Of a stretch of 64,000 nt of DNA, positions 38,335 through 50,686 are shown one piece after another. The position numbers and the translations under genes are program-made. Under the pieces are notes generated by a model. It saw nothing but the letters and a program-made list of their open reading frames with translations, was not told the origin of the DNA and ran no database searches. The DNA comes from Pseudoscleropodium purum (lineage: Eukaryota; Streptophyta; Bryopsida; Hypnales; Brachytheciaceae), in the NCBI GenBank assembly GCA_963969395.1, contig OZ017798.1, forward strand, positions 16,112,173 through 16,176,172. Direction: 5' to 3'. The first letter of the stretch is position 1; the number at the start of each line of letters is the position of its first letter.

Positions 38335-39320
38335 ATTCTAAATTGACTCACCTAATCCTATCATACTTTAAATTGACAGCTTATGCAATCACTTCATCTT
38401 TGAAGTTGATAGATTACCAATGTTATTTCATAATTCAAATTAATTATTTACTAAATACATTCTAAGATGATGGTTCATGCAATCACTTCATCTTTGAAGT
38501 CAATGGACTATTGATGTTACATCATACTTCAAATTATTGGCTTATGTAGTTACTTCATCCTTGAAGCCAATAGATTGTTGATATTACTTCTATACTTTAA
38601 ACTAACTAGTCACTTTATACTCCAAGTTGATAGTTTGGAACTGTATCCTTGAAGTTGATGGAGTGCCAATGTAACTTCATACCCCAAGTTAATGGTTTGT
38701 GTAATCATTTCACCTTTGAAGTTGATGGATTATTCATACTACTTCATACCCCAAACTAACTAATCACTTTATACTCCAAGTTGGCAGCTTGTGCAATCAT
38801 TTCATCTTTGAAGTTGATGGATTGTCGATATTACTTCATACTCCAATCTAACCAATCACTTTACAGCTCATGCAACTGAACTAACCAATCACTTTATACC
38901 CCCAACTGACCAGTTACTTTATATTCCAAGTTGATGGATTATATGGTCACATCATCTTTGAATTCAACAAACTACTATTGTTATAAAATACCCCAAATAA
39001 ACCAGTTACTTTGTACTCCAAGTTGATGGCTCATGTAGTCCCTACATCCTGGAAGCTATTAAACTCCCAATGTTACTTCACATTGCAAAGTGACCAATAA
39101 CTTTATACTCTGAGTTGACGGCTTGTGTAGTCCCTTCATCCTTGGAGTTGATGGATTGCCAATGTTCCTTCATACTACAACTAACCAAATGACTTTATAC
39201 TCTGAGTTGACCATATCACTTCATACCTAAAATCGATAGATGATGATGTTACTTCATGTCCAAAGATGATGACTCATATTGTCACTTCATGATCCAAGTC
39301 AAAACTAAAGTTAGTGTCAT
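38335..39320. repeat. Tandem repeat array 1 (units of about 75-110 bp)
   Basis: Diverged units in head-to-tail order each carry 'accaatcactttatactccaagttga.ggcttgtg', 'cacttcatctttgaagttgatgga' and 'atgttacttcatac'. About nine units are visible, several truncated. The same family forms array 2 at 53380-54700. Pairs such as 'cttcatctttgaag' are themselves short inverted repeats. Non-coding. Confidence 0.8.
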
Positions 39321-40800
39321 TCAAATATGTAATACAATAGGCACAATGTTACAAAATTCCATATAATCAAATGCATTTTGAGACTTCTTAAATTATAAAA
39401 AATACTATTTAAGAAATTTGAGTGTATTTGTGAATGAAAGATAGTAATGCTTGAAGATATTGACAAGAACCTTTACTTCTATTTCATGATGTAAAATACC
39501 ATATTGTAGTTACAAATCAAGATTCAATACTTTGTAATACTACTCAATTGCAAAACAACTAGTGAATTTGATCTTTGTTATTGAATATGTGATTCAAAGG
39601 TGCTAAATTTGACAAATCAAAATTAGAAAAAAATACTCAAGTCTCTTACAATCCCAATCCAAGCAACTTAAATTTATACAAGTCAACAAAGTGATGTACA
39701 ATCTTATTTTTATACTTGCCCATTTCCTAATTACCTCATTCTTCTACAACTTCTTTTGATTTAAGAGAGGATGAAAGTGAGAATATTGTAGCTTCCTACT
39801 AACTAGGGCAAATTTTGCCTAATAGTTAATTTAAGTATGAAAGAAGTTAGGAAATTGAAAAAAAAAATATTAAAATTATAAATTTTTTAAAGTATAATTA
39901 AAACAAGTGAAGAATTTATCCAAGTGGTTTATACAATTTTTAAATGGTTGCTGCTACTTTCATTTAAGGTGGATGCATAAATCTAAACTCTAAACTCTCT
40001 ACCTTGAGTGTCAAGGCTTTGTTAAGTGTCAAGGTTTGTTGCATGTGAGAGATATGTTTTGTTTGTAAAAGGTTGTACATTAAAACAATCAATATGGCCA
40101 GGCAAAAAACTTTGTAATGTATGTTCATAGTTATTGATAAAGAAAAGATGCAAGATAATATAGAGTGAGTTGAATTTCTATGGATTAGGCAATCTTTTAG
40201 TGTATATATCTATATATATCTATATCTATATATCTATATATATTCTTAGGGGGGAGGGGCAAATTAGGTCAATAATTTTTCAAAAATTTAGGCACCCTTT
40301 TAATTATTTATTTTCTAATCAAGCTACTAGAAAGCTACAATAAAATAGGAAGGAAATTTTGAACCAAATAAAGTGATTTCACCTAATTGCACCTTTTAAC
40401 CTAATGAAGGCCCCAAAGATTAAAGAGTGTCTAATGAATGACTTTCAAATAAACTCTAAAAGTAGAAAATGCACTTATTCATCCAAAAATCCAATAGTTT
40501 TTGGTTAGCTATTTTGGTGATAGGTCTTGTCTTTTCAAAATTGAATAAAAGCAGCTATTACAAATTCTTGCTTTAAATATACATGCTTCTAAAATGAAAA
40601 CTTTGACTTAATTTTTGGCACATACATAAATGCATATATGCAAAGTACCACCAATAGATTTCCATTACATTCTTGGGACCATTTTTTCTATAGAATTATG
40701 GTTTTCTTTGGCTTATAAGGATTTTCCCCATATTCATCCATTTAAAAATTCACATTGATATGAAGTCTTTTGTGGTTGCTTTATGTTAGGGATCACTTAC
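39321..40800. other. AT-rich spacer with tatatc microsatellite
   Basis: No gene seen. A TATATC/TATA microsatellite lies at about 40202-40242, followed by 'ggggggaggggc'. Confidence 0.55.
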
Positions 40801-42656
40801 TAAGATTTTTAGAACAAAATGTCCTCTTCATCAAGCATTAACCTCCTTGGTGCGCTATTTTTCTAGTATCAAAATGATTCCCCTCTACGACAAATATATG
40901 CACCGTTGGAAAGGTCATTTCAACCTTGAGAATCTAAGAAAATTCAGTGATAAGAGATCATGTACCCTCCTAGATTCTTGTTCTGAAATGAACACAATGA
41001 GTACAATCGGTAGAGAGACGGAGAGAGACGGCAAGAGACGGGAAGAGACGGATGTGATATTACAGAAGGTGATATTAAAGAGGTCTAGGTACTCTGTTAG
41101 CTTCCAACAGCTCTCTTTCATCAGTGAAGAAGAGTGTCGGCACTCATCAGTTGTCTCCAATTTTGCTTCCTTTCCAAGAATTGGCGATGCAACCTCACCG
41201 TCAGCCATTTTAGGTTTCCATCGCAGTTTGAGGTGCGCTTTGTTGTTTCCAATCTTTCATGTCCATGGTCGGTAGTCTCATGTACTCAGAAAATCGGATT
41301 TAAGCTTGTTTCGTAAATTGATTGGATCGACAGACGAGAGCTCTCTTACTTGCTGCTTTATGTCGGATCGGTTTCAAAAGAATTCTGAATTGCCAGGGGT
41401 GTTTGATCGAGTAAGGTGGATCTGGCTTTAGCTACTTTCTTTCGTTGCCCTAAAATTGCTGCGAATTCTGACAGCAATTCGAAGAGTAAACGCAATAGCA
41501 GTTTCTACCGCAACCAAAATTGGTGAAGGAAGTCTTGTAGGCGTATTTTTCTGGTGTTATTAGTTCTATTCCTATTTGGTTGTTTCTTTTTCGAAGTGGA
41601 GCTAATTCGTGCCAATGGCAGAGTGGAGATACGAACTCTGACAGTTGCGAAAAAGTAGTGATGATCGAGCTGGATTGTTGAGGCTCAACAACGCTTTGTT
41701 TTGGTGAAGCACACGTCTTCTCTTTCTCATGTGAGCTTTCAGGGATCCAACCCTGTCGGTCAAGGTACATTTCCTCGTATTGGCCTTCTTTCTTTGTTTC
41801 TTCGAACTCTCAAGAACGTACTGCTCATTCTTGGCCATAATTCCGTTCAGTGCTTCTCAAACCCTACTTTGTTGCAATAGATTGCAATAGTTTATAATTT
41901 GTGACATTTTGCGACAATTTTTTTTTTTTGATGTTTTTCTGGTATAGAGGTGCATAATATTCTTGAAGAGCTACTCGTACACCCTTGGAAGCAATTAACA
42001 ATAAACAGTGAGGAAAGAAAAGGAATCCAAGTTCCTTTTGTGCACTATCTTGAGCTTATGTTATATTTGCAAAGGCATGTGTGGCAGCAGCAACCCGCGG
42101 TCGTCAATAATTAATTCTAGAATAGAAATTTGAAAACATTTGAAATCTTACAATCTTTAAGATGAATTGTTGAAAAATCAAAACCTAGACCCCTCGGCTA
42201 AAAATTAAGCCCATCGTCTTTATATTTCCAACATTTTTACGTCAAGGTACTTATTTGTTTATGCATTTTTTAACCCATGATTAAATATGTAGAAATGATC
42301 AGATTAGCTTGATTAGCTTATATTGGATAAATAATTCGTCTCTCTTGCGACATTTGAATTAGTTATTTTCTTTCATCCAGTCCTTGGGCGGCTTGTTTAC
42401 ATGTAGGCTCGTCTGACATTGATTGCATGGAATAAATTGCTTCAAAAGTGAGCCAAATCTTACTCTGGATTCTTTCTCAAGCTGCAGTGAAAAGGTTGCA
42501 ATCTATTTACTACTCTAAAATGTTATGATAGTGTATGATTCTGATGTTGATTTTATATCCTTCAGGATTTCAGAAAATTTTAGAGAAGCACGGGTGCTGC
42601 ATCATCCACTGGTCAAACTCTTGGGGTGAGAAGACAGCGAAGCCTTGAGCTCCATC
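40801..42656. other. Gene-like upstream region of the MIM-motif gene; unassigned frames
   Basis: Composition is gene-like from 40.85 to 41.9 kb. Plus frame 40847-41275 (142 aa) and minus frames 40915-41208 and 41450-41838 are open but overlap and show no known domain. The minus frame starting at 41838 begins MAKNEQYVLESSKKQRKKAN, the one at 41208 begins MADGEVASPILGKEAK; either might be a first exon of a minus-strand gene, but no continuation was found. A 'gagacgg' short repeat lies near 41015-41050. Alternatively this is the promoter and leader of the plus-strand gene, with a leader intron ending at 'atatccttcag' (42564). Confidence 0.3.
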
Positions 42657-45043
42657 ATGGATAAGTTTTATTTAGGTGAAGGAGAAGAGAAGGATGTGGA
42701 CGACTTACTGGCACAAATCAATGATGACAGTATTTTGAAGCTGTCTGTGAACACTCACCAGAGCACTAATGGGATGCGCGCGCCTCTCTTAGAAGACCAC
42801 GACGAGGTAGGCAAGGATGGAATCGATCCTGATCTTGAAGCTCGGTTTGCAAGCTTGAAAGCTCCAAGACCTAAAGCAAAGGAGAAGGAAAAAACTGGGA
42901 AATCAAAACCTCATGGGGATGTGTCTGCAAGCCCCAAACAGTCCAGCAAAGGGAGTATTGCGAGGTCGACTTCTGTTGAGAGTGATGGTGGTGACAGTTT
43001 GGATGCTGAGTTGATTGCCAGATTGCAAGCACTTAAGGGTCCTTCAGCACCCTCTAAGGTAGCCTTTAATCCAAAAATCTTTTACATTTTTTCTCATCAT
43101 TCAAATTTAGGACATCAAATTTTTTTCCATTGAAGTTCAAAGCAATTTTTATTTTTTCTTGATTTTGAAGGACAAGATGAATCTAAGATTAGATTGTTCT
43201 GAATAGCAGACATGTAAATGTGCATTAGACATGTTCAGAATGATAAACCATCATAATTGAACAAAACCTGATAGATTTAAGGACAATCAAAATTTGTTGA
43301 CTTTTGAAAAGCAACATTTTTCAAAGCTCATATCTCACTTGGCTTTTTTGATTTTTTGATTTTTGTGTAGACGAATTGACTGAATTTGTCATTATGTGGA
43401 GTTCTGTGCCTGGAGAAGCTCCACAGGACCTTCTGGCCATTTAGGGGCTAATTCGTGAAGCATTTCGTTTGTTTATTCATAAATCTAACTAGACTCATTT
43501 TTATTTTTATTTTGAACTTTGCAGATGCCAGAGGGAGAATCAGCTTCAAAGTCCGAGAGCTCTGAAAGTAGCACCCCCAGTTTGAGTGAACACTTGCAAG
43601 CATTGAAGTCTCGTTCGAAAATGTCTCCCCAGGTGTCTCCATCTCGCTCTGACTACCCCGCTGGAATTACCATTTCCTCTTCTTCTGTTGGGTCTTCTGG
43701 GTGGTGTGCCCCTACATCACCTTTCAAGATTTTGAGAGTATGCTCATTCAAACTTTGATTTCAAGTTGATATGATTTTTAGTAGAATGACAGGTTATTCA
43801 ATAAATCAAACTGTTTTTGGAACTCTTTCACAGCATCGTAAGTAGAATAGTCGTCACAGTGATCATACAGGGAGGCCTTTGTATGATCACTATGACCATT
43901 GGGAGAGCTTGCAATGAATCGTGAGGGAGATTCCCTTTTAAATGTTGTCTAAAATTTCTCGAACACCCTAGGTTTACTGAAAACCCTGTTGAATGTCTAA
44001 TTGAAGGATTTCGAAATTAATACTTGTAGTTTCCCCTGCGGGCGTACTGTATGTTTTTGGATTAACATTTGACCTTCTACACAGGCATTGAGCTCTAAAA
44101 ATCCAGGTTCTGAACCAGTGCCTCGCTGTTCTTCGAAGTCACACTCCTCCCAAACCACTAAAGATGCCAAGAAAGCTGTCAAGAAAAGCTTGTCACGCAC
44201 ATCCAAAGAAGAAGAAGTGGATCCTGCAGCAATGGTTGAAGATGTCCAGAGGCTACTTGCAGCTGTTTCCAAGGAAGGAAAGAAACAGAGCAGAGAAGGG
44301 AAGGCTATGGTTGCAGGAGACAAGCGAACATTCAACATGAAAGATCGAGATACTGAACTTCTGAAAGCCATGGAAGACGAGGAAGCAATTGCACTAGAAG
44401 CAGAGAAGGTGAGATTTCCTTCCTCATTTCATGTTGTAGCACACTTATCGCAAATTCAACTATGTCATAGTGAAACAGTTGGGACCCCAGCTGGTAAGAT
44501 TAAAGAGGTAGGTGCGTAATCAACTCTACCTTAAACGTCAATCTTGTTATATTGGCTGGATACAAAGCGCCAAATTGTGACTTTCAACTGCGCGAAGCTC
44601 TTGAAACTGGTATGGACTTACGTTTCAAGGCCCCCGCCTTGAACATTGCTAATGCCGTGAATTCCTCCAGCAGAAGAAACTTGATGTTAATAACTGAAAC
44701 GTCATATGAATTGAACACCACGATAAAGGGTTCCTACCTTAAGACCAATGCCAGAAAGTTTCTGAGGATGATCGGAGTCGGTTTGTGATTCTACTTATTT
44801 TTCGTTTCGTTTCACTAGGTGGTGGAATGGGCAAAAGACAATGCAAGACTAGAGGGGTCTGACGAGGAATCTGAGGACGAATTGGAATTGAAGGTTTCGT
44901 CGTCTGATGACTCTGATGATTCGGCAGGAGCAAAGGTCAAGAAAGTCAAGAAGAAAACTAGTCCTCTCGAGGATTCAGATCCAGAGGTAACAATTGGTAA
45001 ACCAAAAAAACGAAAGGGGCGGAGGCGATGGAATTTCATCTAG
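42657..45043 (+). CDS. MIM1-motif protein, possible ESCRT-III/MIT-pathway partner, 4 exons
   Basis: The exons are 42657-43058, 43525-43737, 44085-44408 and 44819-45043, all GT-AG and phase 0, giving 387 aa. The protein is mostly low-complexity and probably disordered. Two segments fit the MIT-interacting motif 1 pattern (D/E)xxLxxRLxxLK: DPDLEARFASLK (57-68, with F for L) and DAELIARLQALK (116-127, exact). A weaker third is SLSEHLQALK (153-162). MIM1 helices bind MIT domains of VPS4-type ATPases and are found in ESCRT-III subunits and regulators such as ANCHR. Later parts have an acidic helix-rich stretch (KDRDTELLKAMEDEEAIALEAEK), a Glu/Asp/Ser run and a basic tail ending GKPKKRKGRRRWNFI. 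I cannot name an orthologue, and the role is inferred from the motifs. The gene model itself is strong. The ATG at 42657 is the first in frame; an upstream TTG is not used. Confidence 0.85.
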
Positions 45044-47000
45044 ATTTCTTGTCGCATATCGCAGTGTATTGACCTTCTTCTAGTGAGTTCCGCTACAGGG
45101 ACACATATGTATGTACTTTATTCCCCCTTCGATTACTTTTACCTACATGTAAAGATTCAGTATATGACGGTGACTTTGGCAGGTGTTCTTGTGTGAATGA
45201 GATGCTTCAGGCTTGGCATAAATTTGTAGGAGTACATGATGTGCGTTCTTTTGATGTTTCCCATAGAAGTTTTCAAGGAAGTAGCCCTGAGTCTCTCTTA
45301 GCTGGTATTTTCTTCTTGTAGAATATCGCTAGATTTTAAGAATTTGACTATCATCAATACAATATGAGCCACTATATTGGAAGTAAGACATCCAGTTGGA
45401 TGGTTCCCTGATCGAATTGATGGTGCGGTATCATACAATCATTGCCTGCAGAGCTTTGCTCCGAATGAATTGAGATTGCAAGAATATGATGACTCCTTGA
45501 ATCAAATGTACTGCTTCTACCAACTCTTCCTGAAAGGGCTGAGGTATGTACTGTACAATATTCTCAAACTCACTGATCCCATATCAACACGCCAGTCAGA
45601 ACATGTTAAATGGAACAAATGATTGCACCAGCTTATGTTTCTTGTGGAGTGTGGTAAAATCATGGTGCAGGTGGCAAGATTTCAAGGGAAGTTTCATGTG
45701 CGTTTCATACATTCCATTGTCCAGAACTTGCAGACTGCAACGCATCTCAATTTGGTAAAATGAATTTTTAGTAAAGAACTGTCCTTTTTAGGTGAGTAAA
45801 TTATCTTTACCTCAATACTTCTCAAGGTTACCTGACTTCAATGATAAGCATAGGTTTTTGAAATATGAACGTATGGAACCAACAATTTTTTCCCAGTTGA
45901 TTGGTTTCATGCATTTCATCATTCTAAGTCAGATGAATTGTATCTATGTGCATCACTTTGAGCATTTCAACATTAGCAGAAGTAAAGATGTTTGTGAGAT
46001 GAATACAGTTGTAGAGATATCTTCGGATACAAAAATGCAAATCAATTTTTTTCACTGCGGAAGACTTTCTGATGCAAGCAACAGGAGGTTCTAGACCTTT
46101 ACAAGTGACGGTACGCAATCCTTTTCCATTCGAAGATCAGCACTGATAGGCTGTTAGCCTAGTGATGGATACACCACTTGCTAATAAGGCCAAGCAAGTG
46201 TAGGAATTTATCAGTTGCTACTTTGCTATTGGAAAACAGGGGTCAGTAGAGGAGGGGAGGACTAGGTCCTTAATTGTTTCCTTATCCTGTACGTTTGTTT
46301 TCTTGTGGAACGCATTAAAGGAGGAGATCAGGCCCTACAAGTTTGGGCCTCCACTAGTCATCCCTTGGCTCTGTTTGTTCAGTCTGCTTCCACTGCTGCA
46401 ACTGAATGGTCGAGTCTATTGCAGTGCAACGAGCCCAATGCGGAGGTCCAGCCAAGGGTGAATGTTCAAAATTTTAAAAAATGTTTTGTGCTGTATTATG
46501 TTTATTGTTAACACCTCTCCTAGCTAATTGGGGGCCTTTGATTGCAAATATGAACTCAAAATTTGCAAAAGAAATTATGCATGACAAATAAAAAGTTCTT
46601 GTGTTTTTCTCAAGAACAAAATAGAGGCAAAACTATCTCTACATTAAGCATGTTGAACTATTGTAGACTAGATCCAATTGAATAGTTCTAATCTATGAAT
46701 AACTTCTAGAATTTATGTTGTAGTGAGAAAGTTACCCCTACAAGACCAAAGATTCATTGTTCAAAAAGGGTCATTTACACATATTCATTCAACTAGTCAA
46801 GTTTGACTTACATATTCAATGTAATAAGAGTACATTGAAAATACTAAGAACTTAGTAGACTAGGTGGAATAAGTGGCACTTTTGCATGGGACACATCTAT
46901 CAATTTTCTTGAAAAGGTATAAATGTAGGTAGTTACATTGCCCTACACAACTTGTATGGTAGGTGATTGGTGCAAATTTGTAAGGTTACTCATCTTCAAA
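45044..47000 (+). other. 3' flank of the MIM-motif gene, then spacer
   Basis: Gene-like composition persists to about 46.5 kb. The small frames at 45377-45622, 45792-46094 and 46305-46511 have no recognisable domain or consistent splice links. It may be 3'UTR, or decayed coding DNA near 46.3 kb. From 46.5 kb it is AT-rich spacer. Confidence 0.35.
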
Positions 47001-47005
47001 AGTAG

Positions 47006-47226
47006 CCATAGTGTTTTGCAGAACCTTCATATAAGATAGATATTGTCATAGTTGAGCATGCACCACTATGTGTATTTGACCATAGCATTTTGTGGAACCT
47101 TCATATAAGACAAATGTTGTCATAGTTGAGTATACACCACTATGTGTAAATGACCATAGCATTTTGCAGAACCTTCATGTAAGATAGATGTCATTGCTGA
47201 GTGTGCACCACTATGTATAAATGACC
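47006..47226. repeat. Tandem repeat, 74-bp unit, three copies
   Basis: Units start at 47006, 47080 and about 47154. Each contains 'ccatag.gttttg..gaaccttcat.taaga', then 'tgtcat.g.tgag' and 'caccactatgtgta..tgacc'. The first two are exactly 74 bp apart; the third has a short deletion. Confidence 0.85.
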
Positions 47227-47840
47227 TATGAAATAACTAGGGTTAGATATCTTACTAACCAAAATCAATGATGTATATAGCATGAATTGGTCACAAGATA
47301 AACAAGCATGATTGTATGCTATGAGAGGCTTTGTGCTCATAGCACTTGCTCAAGCTTCTATCAATACAAAGCATCCTCCTATATGGTGATGAGCCAATAT
47401 GAATGTATTGGATGAAAAAATTCTATATACAACCTAAGAGAACGAAGTCCAATTTCAGGGATTGCAGATCAGCTGCAAAAATCACTCACGACAACCAGAA
47501 TACGAGTGTTCTCCACACCAAAAACTCTGAAGTAAAAGTAATAAGAGTATCAGAGCATGTGTCCAGTGTCTGCCCTCTCCCCTGTGAAAATAGTTCAATC
47601 TTTTGGAATTACTCACCTTTTCAACAGTGCATAGAAGACTTTTCAAGAATAATATGAGAACGAGAAGAAATCGGTTGACTGTTTATCAAACATACATGAG
47701 GAGTGCAGTGGAATTGAGTTTCTCATTCTTTCAATAAAGAAGTTTTTAAAATTCAAGAATAGCATGGCACAAATCAAGCCCTGAAAGATGGTAAAATAAT
47801 CTGTACAGTAGAGCATCCTGCATTCCAAAACTGCGCTTCA
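47227..47840. other. Intermediate spacer, no gene seen
   Basis: The short plus-strand frame 47403-47657 has no domain. Nothing is supported. Confidence 0.45.
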
Positions 47841-47844
47841 TTAA

Positions 47845-48612
47845 GACGAATTCCATTCACAATGTCCTACTACTTTCAAAGTTGCAATGAAAATCATCAC
47901 AAACAACTCCCACAACGACTGGTCCAAAAACAATTTCTTAATGACAAGAAAACAGACTTGAATGTCATGAAACATTATTCAACTGCTTTTTGGAAAGGAA
48001 GATCTCCATGGTACAGAAGAAATCTCGAACCCTTCTAAACTCCCAAAGCAAAACAAACACGGAGTAAGTGCATATCGTTCAAACACGAACATATGACCAA
48101 ACTGACTGCAAAGAATGTCATGAGATGGAGGATCAGAAAGTTAAAATCATAAAACATTCAAATCATAAAACATTCAAATCATAAAACATCAAGCGTTTGG
48201 GGAATTTCATGCAATCCAAACTGGAAATAAATCAGAAAATTCCACTCACAATCTCCTACTTACAAAGATGACATGAAAACCATCACAAGCACCCCACAAA
48301 GACTGATTTTAAAACAGTTTCCTAATCGTTTATTAGGAATGACAGATTTCCAAGTTCTTGGAACTTTATTTGACTCCTTTCTGAGAATGATGATCTACAT
48401 GCTACAGTAAAAATACTTTCTTCTAAGGCTAAGCATAACATTCTACAACCCATCTATTTCACGCCCCAAAAGTTGGGCCAGTTCTCATTCCGTTTCAAGA
48501 TCCTCTATCTGTATCACAGACACATGTCCAAACTGGCTCCACCCAAAGAATGTCATGTGATGAACGACCAAAAGGTTGAAATTTAAAACCATGAAACACC
48601 AAACATTTTGGG
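47845..48612. repeat. Diverged tandem duplication downstream of PHT1
   Basis: The 47845-48205 segment and the 48240-48600 segment align in order: 'attc.cactcacaat.tcctac', 'catgaaaa.catcacaa.c..cccacaa.gact', 'aaaacagtttccttaatg', 'gatct.catg.tac', 'acacatgtccaaactg.ct.ca.ccaaagaatgtcatg.gatg' and 'aaagttgaaattaaaaccat.aaaca'. Period about 385 bp. Between them 'aatcataaaacattc' occurs three times in tandem (48148-48190). The right copy abuts the PHT1 stop, so it is probably 3'UTR sequence, and the left copy a duplicate of it. Confidence 0.7.
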
Positions 48613-48695
48613 AATGTTACATTGTATTGTGAGATATGGTCGTCCATCACAACCAGATTGGGAAATCCAAGAACTACAAGCTAGCAAGGAAAGAA

Positions 48696-50686
48696 TCAAA
48701 CGATTCGAGGAGCAGTCGTGGTGGTGTTGCCATTCCCACGACCATTATCTTCATTCTCGCCAGAGATTTCTTCGAGAGACCGCTGGTTGGTTTCCGGCAC
48801 CAAAAACGTGCAGAAGAAGCCCAGGGCATTCACACATCCCAGCGTGATCAAAGCATACTTGACTCCAATGCCCTTGTGGTACCCGGGATCCACCAGTTTT
48901 TGATGTGGACTCTGAGCAGCGTACAAGAATCCGAAGGCTCCAACAATAGCACCCGCCTTCCCTGCTGCTGCGGAGATGCCATGACAAGTGGATCGAAACC
49001 TCGCCGGGAAAAGTTCAGCAGGCACGATGAACGTCGTGGAATTCGGTCCAAAGTTGGCAAAGAAAAACGTAAGCGCGTACAGGATGACGAAGCCGATGTG
49101 GTTGTGCGCTCTGAGAGTGTTGTAAGGGATACTAAGCGCGAACATGAAGACGGTCATGAAGAAAAAGCCTTGAAGCTGAATGATCCAGCGGCCGATGTGA
49201 TCGATGGTAAGCACGGTGACCCAGTAGCCTGGATTCAGGGAAAGAAGAGGGTCAGTGTATTGCAAACCCATGAAAATGAAAGGAACGCTATAGATCTTGT
49301 GAAATTTTCGGAGTGTAGTAGAAGGAAATCCTTGTAGCTGTATAAGAGCAAGAGTTGTAATGAGCTGCAAGACCAAGTATGTAAGAGAGAGTTGTAGAAT
49401 GAAGGAGCATCACTGACCGGGAACTGTGGAGCACAGCGCGATTAACGTTTGCGCGCGCGCAATGCGGTAGACTTCGTGCACGGCGCTCATAGTTTTGGCT
49501 GCCGGAATCCATCCGATGGCCGAAAACACGTCCTTCTGAAACAAATTTTGCGAGTAAAAAGCGATGTCCAGCAAAAACCAGCAAGAGGTGGTTCCCAACA
49601 AGTGTCTCCCGTGGCGTCTCATAAACTCGGCGCTGAAGAGCTTGTACTGGATGTGCGGCTCCACGGTGCCGGCGGCTTCCGCCTCGATATTCATTTGGAG
49701 CACTTTGCCCATGTCCGCCGCGGCTTGCTTGGTATTGCCCTCGATCAGAGCGGTGTAGCGAGCAGTTTCAGGCATCTTCATGCGGTAGTAGAAAGTGGCG
49801 AGCGCAGGGAACGCGCCCAGAGCGAAGATGAAGCGCCACAGGAAGTCGGCTTCGCGCGGGGTAGAGCGGATGGGGTCTTGGACGAAGGTGGGCACCTTGT
49901 AAATGTGGTTGAAGATGGAAGACGAAATGATGCCGACTGAGCCAGCAGCCAAGATTCCAATGCCTTGCATCGCGAACACGGCGGCAACGAATGCGCCTCG
50001 GGTCTTGGTGTTGGCGTACTCGGACATAATCGTGGCACTCAAGGGATAGTCGCCTCCAATGCCGAAACCCAACCAAAACCTGCACAATGAACACCAATGA
50101 AACGTACGAAATTCATGAGCATCGGTCATCCTCTCAGAGACATGACAATTGCTACGGCAAGGCGTTCACATCCTCAAGCAAGGCTGTACAACAGTGCGTA
50201 ACCCAACCAAACACAAAACACAAGAACAAATTCATGAACACCATCACCAACATTCATGGATCCCGTTCACGGATTCGTTCCGGACCTGAAGAAGCAGAGG
50301 GTGGTCATCACAGCCTTGGGCGTGGTGCCGAACGAGCATCCCGAGGCGATGGAGAAGACGATCATGATGAGAAGCGTCACTCCGTAAACTTTCTTCCGGC
50401 CGAGCTTGTCACCCAACCAGCCGAAGAAGAGTTGGCCGCAGAGCGTGCCTACTAGCGCCACGCCGTTGAGCGCGGAGTTCACGCCCGCGGGCAAGATCCC
50501 CGGCTTCTTCGTGGCCGGGTCGTAGTAGTAGAGCCGGCCCAGCAGCTTGGTCACAATCGAGATGCAGAACAAATCGTAAGCGTCTGTGAAGAAGCCCATA
50601 CCCGCGATGATGATGGTCGTGAAATGGTACCATTGCGTCTTGGCCTTGTCGAGCGCCGTCAACACTTCCAAGTTCTGACCCGCCAT
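48696..50686 (-). CDS. PHT1: High-affinity inorganic phosphate transporter (PHT1 family), 3 exons
   Basis: The exons on the minus strand are 50686-50286, 50079-49418 and 49228-48696. Both introns are GT-AG and phases close, giving 531 aa, the normal PHT1 length. PHT1 proteins are plasma-membrane H+/phosphate symporters of the major facilitator superfamily. Diagnostic sequence includes [12 protein letters not shown] with Asp35 and Asp38 in the first helix, the MFS loop motif [11 protein letters not shown] (92-102), the PHT1 signature [13 protein letters not shown] (142-154), a central polar loop ([15 protein letters not shown]...), the [22 protein letters not shown] segment split here across positions typical of helix 7, [12 protein letters not shown] and [19 protein letters not shown]. 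The C-terminus has [14 protein letters not shown]. Twelve helices are expected. Nothing is truncated. Short residual differences such as a Asn/Thr-rich tail are usual. Which PHT1 paralogue it is cannot be told. Confidence 0.96.

Noticed and set aside
48636..49940. Long plus-strand frames (233 aa, 163 aa)
   Set aside because: Antisense shadows of PHT1 exons on the minus strand.
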